Below, piece after piece: positions 16,501 through 22,744 of a stretch of 22,744 bases of DNA (positions are counted from its first letter, which is position 1; each line of letters begins with the position of its first letter). Source of the stretch: a virus. The notes below the pieces were generated by a model, which searched no databases, was not told where the DNA came from, and saw only the letters and a list, made by a program, of their open reading frames with translations. Where the stretch lies: positions 1 through 22,744 of the IMG/VR virus record IMGVR_UViG_3300013132_000281; one strand, written 5' to 3'. The position numbers were made by a program, and so were the translations under genes.

Positions 16501-16955
16501 AGTATCCTGCAGATGAGATACCGATGGATGATCCTCGCTTGTCAATAGAGTTTTCGCTAATAGATTCTTTAAATAAAGATATCGTTAATATGTTTGCGAC
16601 GTATGAAGAATTAGGGAATGCGATAGGCGATCCTACAATGGCTTATTCTCCTGATTATCCCGATCTTGAAAAATTAAGAAACATTTACTTCAATAGACTT
16701 TCAGAAAAAATTAACTTTAGAAGTTTTTTTGAATTTTATAGATGGTTCGATGTTTCTATCAGCACCTTTATAGAACAATTAGTTCCGCGTAAAACAAAGT
16801 TTAAAGGAACTAATTTCATAGTCGAATCTCACATGTTAGAACGTCACAAGATAGAATATCAATCAAGCGAAATTTATCTCGGTGACGCGACGCGCGGAAG
16901 AATAAGAGATACACTACTGGTTCAACAGATAGTAGGAAAAATTGGAAGAATTTAA
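13506..16955 (+). CDS. Large baseplate wedge protein with two LamG-like regions and a gp7/gpI-like segment
   Basis: 1149 residues (T4 gp7 has 1032). Seen: an N-terminal region of about 165 residues; a first laminin-G/concanavalin-like domain (about 170-330) with KSFTIELLAYIPN at 171-183, NHVCMTLN at 240-247 and FSGSLDELRLFHSTRSI at 303-319; then helices at 480-510, where the segment is predicted to be helical. ILRSKGTQHSIRSFLRAIGI at 581-600 matches the helix-KGT-helix-LG motif found in P2 gpI and gp7-type wedge proteins. A second lectin-like region follows (about 660-900) with a GRVGYTRFWSKALTETEWRD core. The C-terminus ends in a conserved-looking helical/beta part with FIEQLVPRKTKFKGTNFIVE. 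Following gp25- and gp6-like genes, it occupies the third wedge slot (W-J-I or 25-6-7). The lectin parts suggest contact with glycans. A weak start context: no Shine-Dalgarno sequence. Confidence 0.72.
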   Translation: MAITNTLPYIPSFLKAALTDTRPAQLTFLDLAGSNSNILSTASFKYDPLTYGLKSTQQLNVDWSAFENHTFFQSAEVKTNVAFDQIINGYPFDGTKKDIETFFDKISGFENWVFEQFPTFGGQLHFSGTQTSEVSPTQGVYVTVKDIAGWLFPDLAKNNSGESVINPPPNKSFTIELLAYIPNISNSRQVVIQKQSDDRMEGFTFHLEPSSSDKVMGVFSIVSGTIYNHVEAELTKGEFNHVCMTLNRESGPDYLQFFTNEKLPATSNTKNKIGSLEQKSELYIGSGSSFYVTGTLITPQQTFSGSLDELRLFHSTRSIKQQQLYASKGIYASDEMKLYYRFNEPDSLYSNIASDTVNSIVLDSSGNSLHGTINNYITYGSSSLRQSTSDDSNSLMINEKDLFKKILFPLNSDVVSLNERLLSSASLYDQDNPNLITKLIPRHYLREGAAAQGYENTAVEGSIREAYSGDGIPGQGRLGSVQIMLTFLYIWAKFFDEMKMFADAFKTLRTVKYSMPDTSPDNFLSDFIKDYGFYLPPLFNSSNVTQYVEGEDISEIGVSDYSLKQVQATLLRRVLINIPDILRSKGTQHSIRSFLRAIGIDPENSIRIREFGGPSLRQFESTREFKVEPNSLARVSASILLKSGYLSGSREEPGYPSVTGTFVNGISNAPSDGLFTSGSWTYEGIYRFPVRNIVQYDVQSLARIHTTGSATTAKSALMFNLVVSGGLYLYGRPGSNTNAPILQLNIPEVDVFNGEKWNISFGCQRADQIDSTVSSSYFLRAATQNAGDIDGYYVTSSFFVEDLPATNINYMKTISSVYNASGAYIAIGNDPNIPEGVMGYLFLNDTFNVSDTARTVEFDGRVGYTRFWSKALTETEWRDHVRNYKSQGVATPLTNFNYVKNKSGSFERLRMSTIEKQSQKTANSSGEILFLDYSQNNINMSGSGYGPLATASFGELFDRSYLSPYFDEYSSSEKIRIRGFKDEQYLSDAPWATLGSVTEYPADEIPMDDPRLSIEFSLIDSLNKDIVNMFATYEELGNAIGDPTMAYSPDYPDLEKLRNIYFNRLSEKINFRSFFEFYRWFDVSISTFIEQLVPRKTKFKGTNFIVESHMLERHKIEYQSSEIYLGDATRGRIRDTLLVQQIVGKIGRI
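13648..13673 (+). repeat. Perfect 10-base-pair inverted repeat with 6-base loop
   Basis: CGTTGACTTA (13648-13657) and TAAGTCAACG (13664-13673) are exact inverse complements around the loop TGGACT. It lies about 140 bases inside the 1149-residue gene. It is followed by ACGCAACAGC rather than a T-run, so it is not a standard terminator. Role unknown; it could slow ribosomes or protect mRNA. Confidence 0.8.
16165..16182 (+). repeat. Perfect 18-base palindrome inside the 1149-residue gene
   Basis: AAGGCGTCG is followed at once by its inverse complement CGACGCCTT. As RNA it gives a 7-pair GC-rich stem with a CGCG loop, followed by TTAACAAATTTT. The T content is too interrupted for a confident terminator and the site lies within an open gene. 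It could also be a protein-binding or cleavage site. Confidence 0.8.
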
Positions 16956-16966
16956 TTGGATGTAAC

Positions 16967-17956
16967 ATGACCATATATTCAAAGAATTTTTATTCGACGA
17001 TCCAGCAATATTCAACCATCGCTACTACGGCGTTCGACGAAGGGCCGGGCATAAAGGTAAATGCTGTTGGTATTAACACATCAAGTATCGGCACGGTAGA
17101 TATCGATGCGTTTAGACAAGGCGTAGAGATTACGCAAAACAAACATGCTTATGCAGGATTATTTAAGATTTCTGCGGGAACGCCAGGTCACATTATCAAA
17201 CCAGTTTGTCTTGGAGCAAACGACGACATAAAAATATTTTCTTCTAATTTTTATGTAGAAGTCGACACGTTAGATCCTGTCGCATACATTAAATCAGTTA
17301 ATGCAGATGCCCGTGATCGTATGATCGCGACTGAAGAAGATTTTCTAGAAAGAAAATATTCATATAATGGAGTGATCGAGCCTCTTGCGATAAGATCTAT
17401 AGAGGGATTTTTATCTACAGAGTTGCCTTTCCAAATGCACACTATTCGTGGAGAGTTTTCGGCAGGTAACTCCAACAAATACATCGATGGTAATGATCAA
17501 GTTTTGACAGTTGATTATGTACCTAAAACGCGCGTAGCGGTAAATGGTAGTCGTGGATTTATAGATGGTAATATAGCTTACGAAAACAAATCGCCATTTT
17601 ACGATAGGTATAGTGAAGCATCGACGCCTCCAGGATCAGGTTCTATTTCTGGTAAAATTTCTAAAGCCCTGCCTACGAACAACGGTGTTGTTAAATATTT
17701 TTTAGTTGATGTATCGGGTTCTACTGTTTTATCAAACGTAGTTTTTCCATTCGACGATGCGCAAGTATATTTGAAAAGCATGGGAATTTCAGCAGCTACT
17801 CACGGTAGTGATATGAATAATATCTTCAACACGATGACAGGATCGTCGGGAAATTATGTGCCACCTGGCAAAAAATCAGCGACAACCGGTTTTGTATATG
17901 ATAATATAGGATACGCAGGAACTGATTCGATCGCGTTTGGAGGCATGACTTACTAA
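16967..17956 (+). CDS. Virion structural protein, family not recognised
   Basis: 329 residues, no signal peptide or membrane segment. The N-terminal half is beta-rich: AYAGLFKISAGTPGHIIKP (61-79) looks like a small sandwich, and IKIFSSNFYVEVD (88-100) continues it. SYNGVIEPLAIRS (132-144) is a phrase I associate with peripheral structural proteins of environmental T4-like phages. Position 205-240 holds a Gly/Ser/Pro linker. The C-terminal third is glycine- and serine-rich and ends FGGMTY. The gene begins 11 bases after the wedge gene, with GGATG just before the start as a weak ribosome site, and its stop overlaps the next start (TAATG at 17954-17958). It is most likely a baseplate or fibre-adaptor subunit; no specific function can be supported. 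Confidence 0.8.
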   Translation: MTIYSKNFYSTIQQYSTIATTAFDEGPGIKVNAVGINTSSIGTVDIDAFRQGVEITQNKHAYAGLFKISAGTPGHIIKPVCLGANDDIKIFSSNFYVEVDTLDPVAYIKSVNADARDRMIATEEDFLERKYSYNGVIEPLAIRSIEGFLSTELPFQMHTIRGEFSAGNSNKYIDGNDQVLTVDYVPKTRVAVNGSRGFIDGNIAYENKSPFYDRYSEASTPPGSGSISGKISKALPTNNGVVKYFLVDVSGSTVLSNVVFPFDDAQVYLKSMGISAATHGSDMNNIFNTMTGSSGNYVPPGKKSATTGFVYDNIGYAGTDSIAFGGMTY

Positions 17957-20913
17957 TGGCGACCAGCAAGACTTTAAGAGCCCGGGCTCCAAGATTAACA
18001 CAAAATTATGTTGCCTCTATTAGAAGATTATTCGGCGACCCTGAAACGATACCTGATACTAGATTTTTATCAGGCAAGTACATTACGACAGGTACTGACT
18101 TAGGAACGCCAGCTTCTAACGAAGGAGCTTTTTCTATAATCGAACCGATAGGTTTTGATATTGAAATAAACGGTAAAACGTATAAAGAGTTTTCAGTCGC
18201 AATGGCAGGTTGGGTTTTTCTGAGAGATCCCGCGGGCGGGTCGACAAATCCTGTTAATTTCTGGACAGACATACTTAACGCATTTACCAATATTTACGAT
18301 AATCAATCGATATCTGCTACCTTTTCTTACGATCACATTTTCTTACCTGTGTGGTTTGATAGAAACCACTCGGTAGCTTCTAGCGTCGCTGCTTTACAGG
18401 CGACGGATTATTCCTCTATAATCACTGCTAATGTCGCGTCGAACATCGCAAGTGGCATAAACACTAGTAATTGGCCATACGATAAAATTGATTATGGGTT
18501 ACGATATGTTAACGTCAACGATGGTAAAAGAGGCAAGTGCTTGCTAGTAAGATGGACAGCAAGTCAGAGGTACTATGGAAATAGACTTAAATTTGAATTA
18601 GCTTTATACGAAAATGGAACGATAGAATATCGATATTGGCCAATAAAGACTTTTCAGGCTAGCAATACGTCGCCGGCAGATAACTCCTCGGCAACAGTCG
18701 GTGTTTTTTGGAGTCAAACAGGAAAAAGTTATTTATGGCGCGATTTTTCTCCTTTGCTAGATTACAAGAAAAATATTAGAAACTTAAGTCCACTTGGTGG
18801 CGCAATATACGATTCTGGTTTCACTGATTCTTCTGCTGTTTATGCTGATAACATCAACGCAAATTTTTGGCCTAAAAATGGAGCAATAATTACATTTTCT
18901 CCGCCCGCTAAACCTTTAAAGATTTTACCAAAAAAATTGATTAGTGATATTGCTTCAACACGTGAAATTATAAGATATCCTGGCTCGTTCGACGACAGAA
19001 AAACGATACCATTCACGACGAATGGTTCTATACACATGCCGTCGATGTTACCAGGTAGACTGCTAGGCGACACAGGAGATATTAACGTTTCATTACGTCA
19101 AGCTCTATTCGTGAGCGGCAGCTCGTCGGGCAGTTTTATAATCGAAGGTGCAAGTACGAATAAATCAGCGATTGATTCTCAACTAGCTCAATTAGATGCT
19201 ATAGAGAAATTAAACAAATCTATTGATTTATCTTTTAATGAATCACAAAAAAATTATAAGACGACGTCTTCGACGAACTCTTTTTATGCGACGGGATCAT
19301 CTATACAGGATTTTGGAATAGGGTTTTCTTCCCCTCTAAAATCGAAGACGCAATTTTACTTGTCGTTACCCGTTACGAAACAAACAACGATGTTAGCTAC
19401 AACATCATCGATGTATTATTATAACACGACAAAATCGCAATGGGAAATGGTAAATTCTAGCGATTTAACTAGCCCGTTGCTCGCCGTTTCAGAACCAGAA
19501 GATAGCCTTAGCGCGTATGAATTCCAACTGGTGGCGAACCCGGTCTACAGAGTCGTCGAAACCGCAAAAGGTTTTGATGCTGTCGGGCGCAGAGTTGTGT
19601 CGGGTTCAAATACGACGAGCGCCGCGACCTTCGGTAATACTACAATGCAATCTGATAATGCAATAGGAGCTGTGCTAAATACGGAGAACATGGCCGACGC
19701 GTCGGCGGGGACTATTTTTTATTACACCTTTAAAGAAGAAGTCAGCGACGCAGCGTCTAGCGAATACGAAAAAAGCATCAGTGATTCTTCAGATTACATT
19801 CCGACAAGAGAACAAAAATTTAATTTATCGATTAACGAACCTTTCTTATTAGAAAAATTAACTATCAATTTGCCTTTGTACGTAAGTGGAAGTTGGTTTA
19901 ACGACGTTACGACTTGCACCCGCGCGTTTACTGATAGCAACGATTATTGGGATGGTCAAGGCAGATTCAGAGGCGCAGTCGATTTTGGTGGACCTGGTAT
20001 AACAGTAGCGTTGTTTTGCCATAGAAATGCGCCAGGCGTAACTTACCTAGATTTAATTGCTTCTGGTACAATAACTCACACTAACGATGACATAACGGAT
20101 GTAATATTGAAAAAAGATCCCGATATGAAACACTATAGTTTAAGACCTGTAGGGTTTAAGTCTTTTTCAAATCCATCTGCAGTAATCAATGGTAACGCGT
20201 CAAATATTTTTGAAGGTGTAGTTAATTTAGATTTGTCTCCATCTATCGCAGGAGGATTGACGATCGCTCGGCTGGATCGATCTTATATAACCTCTAGTTT
20301 TGCAACAAAAAATGTAGTTAGTACGACGTTAGTAAATAGTAATAGGAATAAGTCAATTAATTTATTGACTTCTCAAAAATTAGCCTCGCGAGGCGAGACA
20401 CCTATAAATCATTATGACATGAGACAGAGAACTGACGATTATACGTCACGATCACCAAGGGTGTACGTACAACAAGTTAGTCCGTTGTCGCGGGGGTCGA
20501 CTGGAGTCGAATTTAATGGCAATTCAATCTTGGGAGGCAATATAGCGTCATTTAATTTTGAAGACTTAGTCGATAACCCGCTGTACGTAGGTCAATCGGG
20601 TTCGTTATCTTCTTATTACACTACACCCATAGATACTTCTAATTTTGGATTCGAAGCAGTGTCGATATATTCGACTGTCGATTCTCGACCGGCGCCATAT
20701 CTGTTAATGCCAGGTGATACATTGACAATGTCTGTGTCTAAGACTAGACCCGTGATATATAAAGCAGTTCATTCTGCTAATGGCGCTTATTGGAAAGAAT
20801 TTAATTCCTATCAACTGACTGGTAGTCATGGAACTGTTATGCTTAATACTGGATCGATAGAAATTACCCTTTATGGTAGTTATGTAAGAAATGGTATGGA
20901 GTTTAATCCATGA
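17956..20913 (+). CDS. Large virion protein with nidogen-like N-terminal sandwich, probable fibre or baseplate appendage
   Basis: 985 residues. Residues about 60-260 resemble the beta-sandwich of nidogen-type and choice-of-anchor extracellular proteins: INGKTYKEFSVAMAGWVFL (71-89), LLVRWTASQ (196-204), LKFELALYENGTIEYRYWP (211-229) and SATVGVFWSQTG (245-256). The middle (about 330-860) is Ser/Thr/Asn-rich beta-sheet. The end reads LTGSHGTVMLNTGSIEITLYGSYV followed by RNGMEFNP (a pattern of fibre-shaft ends in environmental phages). GGAGG at 17939-17943 lies 12 bases from the start, which is somewhat far. Between wedge and fibre genes, it is probably a peripheral baseplate or side-fibre protein binding glycans or proteins. 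No enzymatic motif is seen. The stop overlaps the next start (ATGA). Confidence 0.75.
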   Translation: MATSKTLRARAPRLTQNYVASIRRLFGDPETIPDTRFLSGKYITTGTDLGTPASNEGAFSIIEPIGFDIEINGKTYKEFSVAMAGWVFLRDPAGGSTNPVNFWTDILNAFTNIYDNQSISATFSYDHIFLPVWFDRNHSVASSVAALQATDYSSIITANVASNIASGINTSNWPYDKIDYGLRYVNVNDGKRGKCLLVRWTASQRYYGNRLKFELALYENGTIEYRYWPIKTFQASNTSPADNSSATVGVFWSQTGKSYLWRDFSPLLDYKKNIRNLSPLGGAIYDSGFTDSSAVYADNINANFWPKNGAIITFSPPAKPLKILPKKLISDIASTREIIRYPGSFDDRKTIPFTTNGSIHMPSMLPGRLLGDTGDINVSLRQALFVSGSSSGSFIIEGASTNKSAIDSQLAQLDAIEKLNKSIDLSFNESQKNYKTTSSTNSFYATGSSIQDFGIGFSSPLKSKTQFYLSLPVTKQTTMLATTSSMYYYNTTKSQWEMVNSSDLTSPLLAVSEPEDSLSAYEFQLVANPVYRVVETAKGFDAVGRRVVSGSNTTSAATFGNTTMQSDNAIGAVLNTENMADASAGTIFYYTFKEEVSDAASSEYEKSISDSSDYIPTREQKFNLSINEPFLLEKLTINLPLYVSGSWFNDVTTCTRAFTDSNDYWDGQGRFRGAVDFGGPGITVALFCHRNAPGVTYLDLIASGTITHTNDDITDVILKKDPDMKHYSLRPVGFKSFSNPSAVINGNASNIFEGVVNLDLSPSIAGGLTIARLDRSYITSSFATKNVVSTTLVNSNRNKSINLLTSQKLASRGETPINHYDMRQRTDDYTSRSPRVYVQQVSPLSRGSTGVEFNGNSILGGNIASFNFEDLVDNPLYVGQSGSLSSYYTTPIDTSNFGFEAVSIYSTVDSRPAPYLLMPGDTLTMSVSKTRPVIYKAVHSANGAYWKEFNSYQLTGSHGTVMLNTGSIEITLYGSYVRNGMEFNP
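20898..20901 (+). promoter_or_regulatory. Ribosome binding site of the 452-residue virion protein
   Basis: GGAG ends 8 bases before the ATG at 20910, within the last codons of the preceding gene. It supports the ATGA-overlap start. Confidence 0.55.
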
Positions 20914-22268
20914 GTCACTTTATAAGTTCTGAGGCAATTTTCGAAGTTATAGGAGATTATCCTGTTGTCGATCAATTCGACGTATTGTATAGTAATCTAC
21001 AAACAGGGTCTTATGTAGACAACTACGTCACTGGCTCAATGTTAACTATTAATAAGTTGCCTGGCGGAGGTTTTTCTTTTTCACCAGGTACAAGAGGCTT
21101 GGCTTTTAGTAAGTTGGGAATACCAAAAAATTCTTACCCAGAACAAAGTCCTGAGACACAGAATAGAAGCTATAATTTACAACCATGGCGTGAGCGTGCC
21201 GGTATTATAAGAAACGTAAAGATTTTTTCAAACTCTGAGAGATATTATGATTCTTTAATGCCAAGTTTGTCTGAGCTTGCGAAACAATATGGCGTTGATA
21301 TTGAATATTTTGGACCCGACTTCCCTAGAGCAGTATTACAATTAGGCACACTTTTTACGGGAATTCATAACGCGGGTCGAGGATTTTTAGAAACTTTCGT
21401 ATTCGAACCTAGATTTGCTAACGTAAAAAGATTAAAAAATCTTGCGAAGGGTTTCGTACCAACAGCGAAAGGATCGGGTACTAGCGCAGATATAATAACA
21501 GTTACCAATTTTTATATTAATAGTTACGATTACTTATATTCTAATAACAACGCTTCCCCTTTTGCAAATGCTTATTTGGTAGGTCAAACGACAATAGACT
21601 TAGGCGCTAATCAAGGTTTAGGTCGTGGCGCTGCTTCGTCTGACATCGGAAAAGTAATTTATGGTTACGGCGATTGGAACCCACGCACGTATCTGCCAGT
21701 AAACCAGTATATGTCAGAATCATATAGATATTGGCCCATTTTTAGGTCTGGGTCTTTTGGCGCTGCGGCAGATCAACCGAGCGTTTGTGGTCCTATAATC
21801 AGGGGATGGAGATATGGTATCCACGACGCTAGCCCTCATTACACTAGTTGTGTATTTCGCCGCGATCGATATGGTCAATTTAGAGACATGCTCGAGCAGA
21901 GAAGATCGCCAGTTTCTTACGTCGATGTAACCTCAGCGCCAACTCGTAATTTCGGCGATTTTGAATCTACCGCTACACCAATAGAATTTTTAAACGTCGA
22001 TAAACAACAAGTAGCTATCGATTATCCTGTAAAGGTCACGTTCGTTAGACAACAGACAGTAACCTTAGGAGCATCGACTGCCGATGCTGTCGAGATTTTA
22101 GTATATTCTGAACAGAAGAACAAAAACTTAACCTGGTCATCTAATTTAAGCAATTATGCAACTTCTTCTTTACCGTTTTTTGATCTGGAAAGAGACAGCA
22201 TAGGAAGAAATAGAGGGGAAATACCCACTTCTTTGATTGACGCAGAAGAGATAGTAGCAACCCTATAA
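20910..22268 (+). CDS. Virion structural protein, family not recognised
   Basis: 452 residues with no membrane segment. The N-terminal ~60 residues are beta-rich with Gly-Ser-Tyr turns. NVKIFSNSERYYDSLMPSL at 102-120 and the helix after it (SELAKQYGVDIEYFGPDFPR) form the most conserved-looking part. Residues about 130-330 mix helices with Tyr/Asn-rich loops, and the C-terminus ends with beta strands such as VKVTFVRQQTVTLG. The ATGA start overlaps the preceding gene and GGAG stands 8 bases before it. It is followed by a tail-fibre gene after 4 bases, so a fibre-attachment or baseplate-rim role is plausible, by position only. I know no named family for it. Confidence 0.8.
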   Translation: MSHFISSEAIFEVIGDYPVVDQFDVLYSNLQTGSYVDNYVTGSMLTINKLPGGGFSFSPGTRGLAFSKLGIPKNSYPEQSPETQNRSYNLQPWRERAGIIRNVKIFSNSERYYDSLMPSLSELAKQYGVDIEYFGPDFPRAVLQLGTLFTGIHNAGRGFLETFVFEPRFANVKRLKNLAKGFVPTAKGSGTSADIITVTNFYINSYDYLYSNNNASPFANAYLVGQTTIDLGANQGLGRGAASSDIGKVIYGYGDWNPRTYLPVNQYMSESYRYWPIFRSGSFGAAADQPSVCGPIIRGWRYGIHDASPHYTSCVFRRDRYGQFRDMLEQRRSPVSYVDVTSAPTRNFGDFESTATPIEFLNVDKQQVAIDYPVKVTFVRQQTVTLGASTADAVEILVYSEQKNKNLTWSSNLSNYATSSLPFFDLERDSIGRNRGEIPTSLIDAEEIVATL

Positions 22269-22272
22269 TAGT

Positions 22273-22744
22273 ATGTCTAAGTTTAAAATAGCAACAGGGG
22301 ATGATGCGTTAAAGTCTGGATTTCTTTATTCTAGAAGTTCTGACACTAAAGAAATAAAAAAAATAGCCTCGTCTGTCGATTTTCAAGTAGGTTTAACTAA
22401 TGCTTCAAAAGACTTAACGGTGACTGGCGATCTTATCGCCTTGGGCGGAATAAGTGGGTCATTAACGCGATTAAGCGATGATAGTTCTTATCTCGTTGCC
22501 GGTTCAAATATTACGATAACGTCTGCGTCGAATGGTCAAATTACAATTTCTTCCACTGCTGGTGGAGGTGGGTCAGGAGACGTTGTAGGACCATCAAGCG
22601 CAACTGATAATGCAATCGTGCGTTTTGACTCTACGACAGGAAAATTAATTCAAGATTCAGCTGTAACGATCGCTGATACTACCGGCAATATAACTACGCC
22701 TGGAGATATCGCAGTTAACGGCGGCGATATAACAACAACGGCTG
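22273..22744 (+). CDS. Tail-fibre protein, N-terminal part (runs off the window)
   Basis: The frame is open from ATG at 22273 to the window edge (157 complete codons) and is cut by the edge, so its true length is unknown. Translation shows GDLIALGGISGSLTRLSD at 52-69, YLVAGSNITITSASNGQI (73-90), a glycine linker at 97-100, then GPSSATDNAIVRFDSTTGK (106-124) and LIQDSAVTIADTTGNI (125-140). The phrase G-P-(A/S)SATDNAI-RFD-TTGK-LIQDS is very common in phage tail fibres as a repeated shaft or collar element. It begins 4 bases after the preceding stop with no clear ribosome site. It probably mediates host recognition; the receptor-binding end lies beyond the window. Confidence 0.85.
   Translation, partial: MSKFKIATGDDALKSGFLYSRSSDTKEIKKIASSVDFQVGLTNASKDLTVTGDLIALGGISGSLTRLSDDSSYLVAGSNITITSASNGQITISSTAGGGGSGDVVGPSSATDNAIVRFDSTTGKLIQDSAVTIADTTGNITTPGDIAVNGGDITTTA

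Noticed and set aside
20350-20394. Eight-pair inverted repeat next to the palindrome GCCTCGCGAGGC
   Set aside because: Dyads of this size are expected several times in 22.7 kb, and both lie inside an open gene without a terminator pattern.

Overview
The window is a continuous stretch of a tailed-phage genome (Caudoviricetes, myovirus-like baseplate), or a prophage or metagenomic phage contig. All recognisable genes lie on the + strand. They are packed with gaps of 0-43 bases or with ATGA/TAATG overlaps, and no host housekeeping gene, rRNA, tRNA or CRISPR array is visible. The case for a phage rests on a gp25-like and a gp6-like baseplate wedge protein side by side, a gp5-like hub protein with an OB-fold-type segment, a T4 gp55-like late sigma factor, and a tail-fibre N-terminus at the right edge. 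The DNA is AT-rich and many starts lack a clear Shine-Dalgarno sequence. The host cannot be named from the sequence; a marine or environmental T4-related phage is my inference.

Layout. (1) 21-4272 is a sugar/nucleic-acid cassette: a short nucleotide-sugar dehydrogenase (UDP-glucose dehydrogenase type) with catalytic residues but no C-terminal UDP-binding domain, a Cas4/AddB-like PD-(D/E)XK nuclease with a probable Fe-S cysteine set, and two GT4-like glycosyltransferases. (2) 4269-5697 is a very AT-rich block: a small membrane-anchored coiled-coil protein, the late sigma-like protein and a 118-residue helical protein. (3) 5704-9613 holds the hub-like protein and a large unrecognised virion protein. 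(4) 9654-16955 is the baseplate wedge: gp25-like, gp6-like, a DNRLRE-type protein, and a 1149-residue protein that combines two lectin-like (LamG) regions with a segment like the KGT helix of P2 gpI/T4 gp7-type wedge proteins. (5) 16967-22268 holds three large unrecognised virion proteins, probably peripheral baseplate or fibre-attachment parts. (6) 22273 to the edge is the start of a tail-fibre gene.

How they may work together. The sigma-like protein would direct late transcription of the baseplate genes. A T4-late-type TATAAATA box lies 85 bases upstream of the gp25-like gene. The dehydrogenase and glycosyltransferases could make and transfer a sugar onto virion protein, phage DNA or the host envelope; the sequence does not say which. 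The most unusual points are the domain-deleted sugar dehydrogenase in its glycosyltransferase cassette, a strong predicted RNA hairpin that puts the nuclease start codon in its loop, the lectin-wedge fusion, and several large virion proteins with no function I can name.
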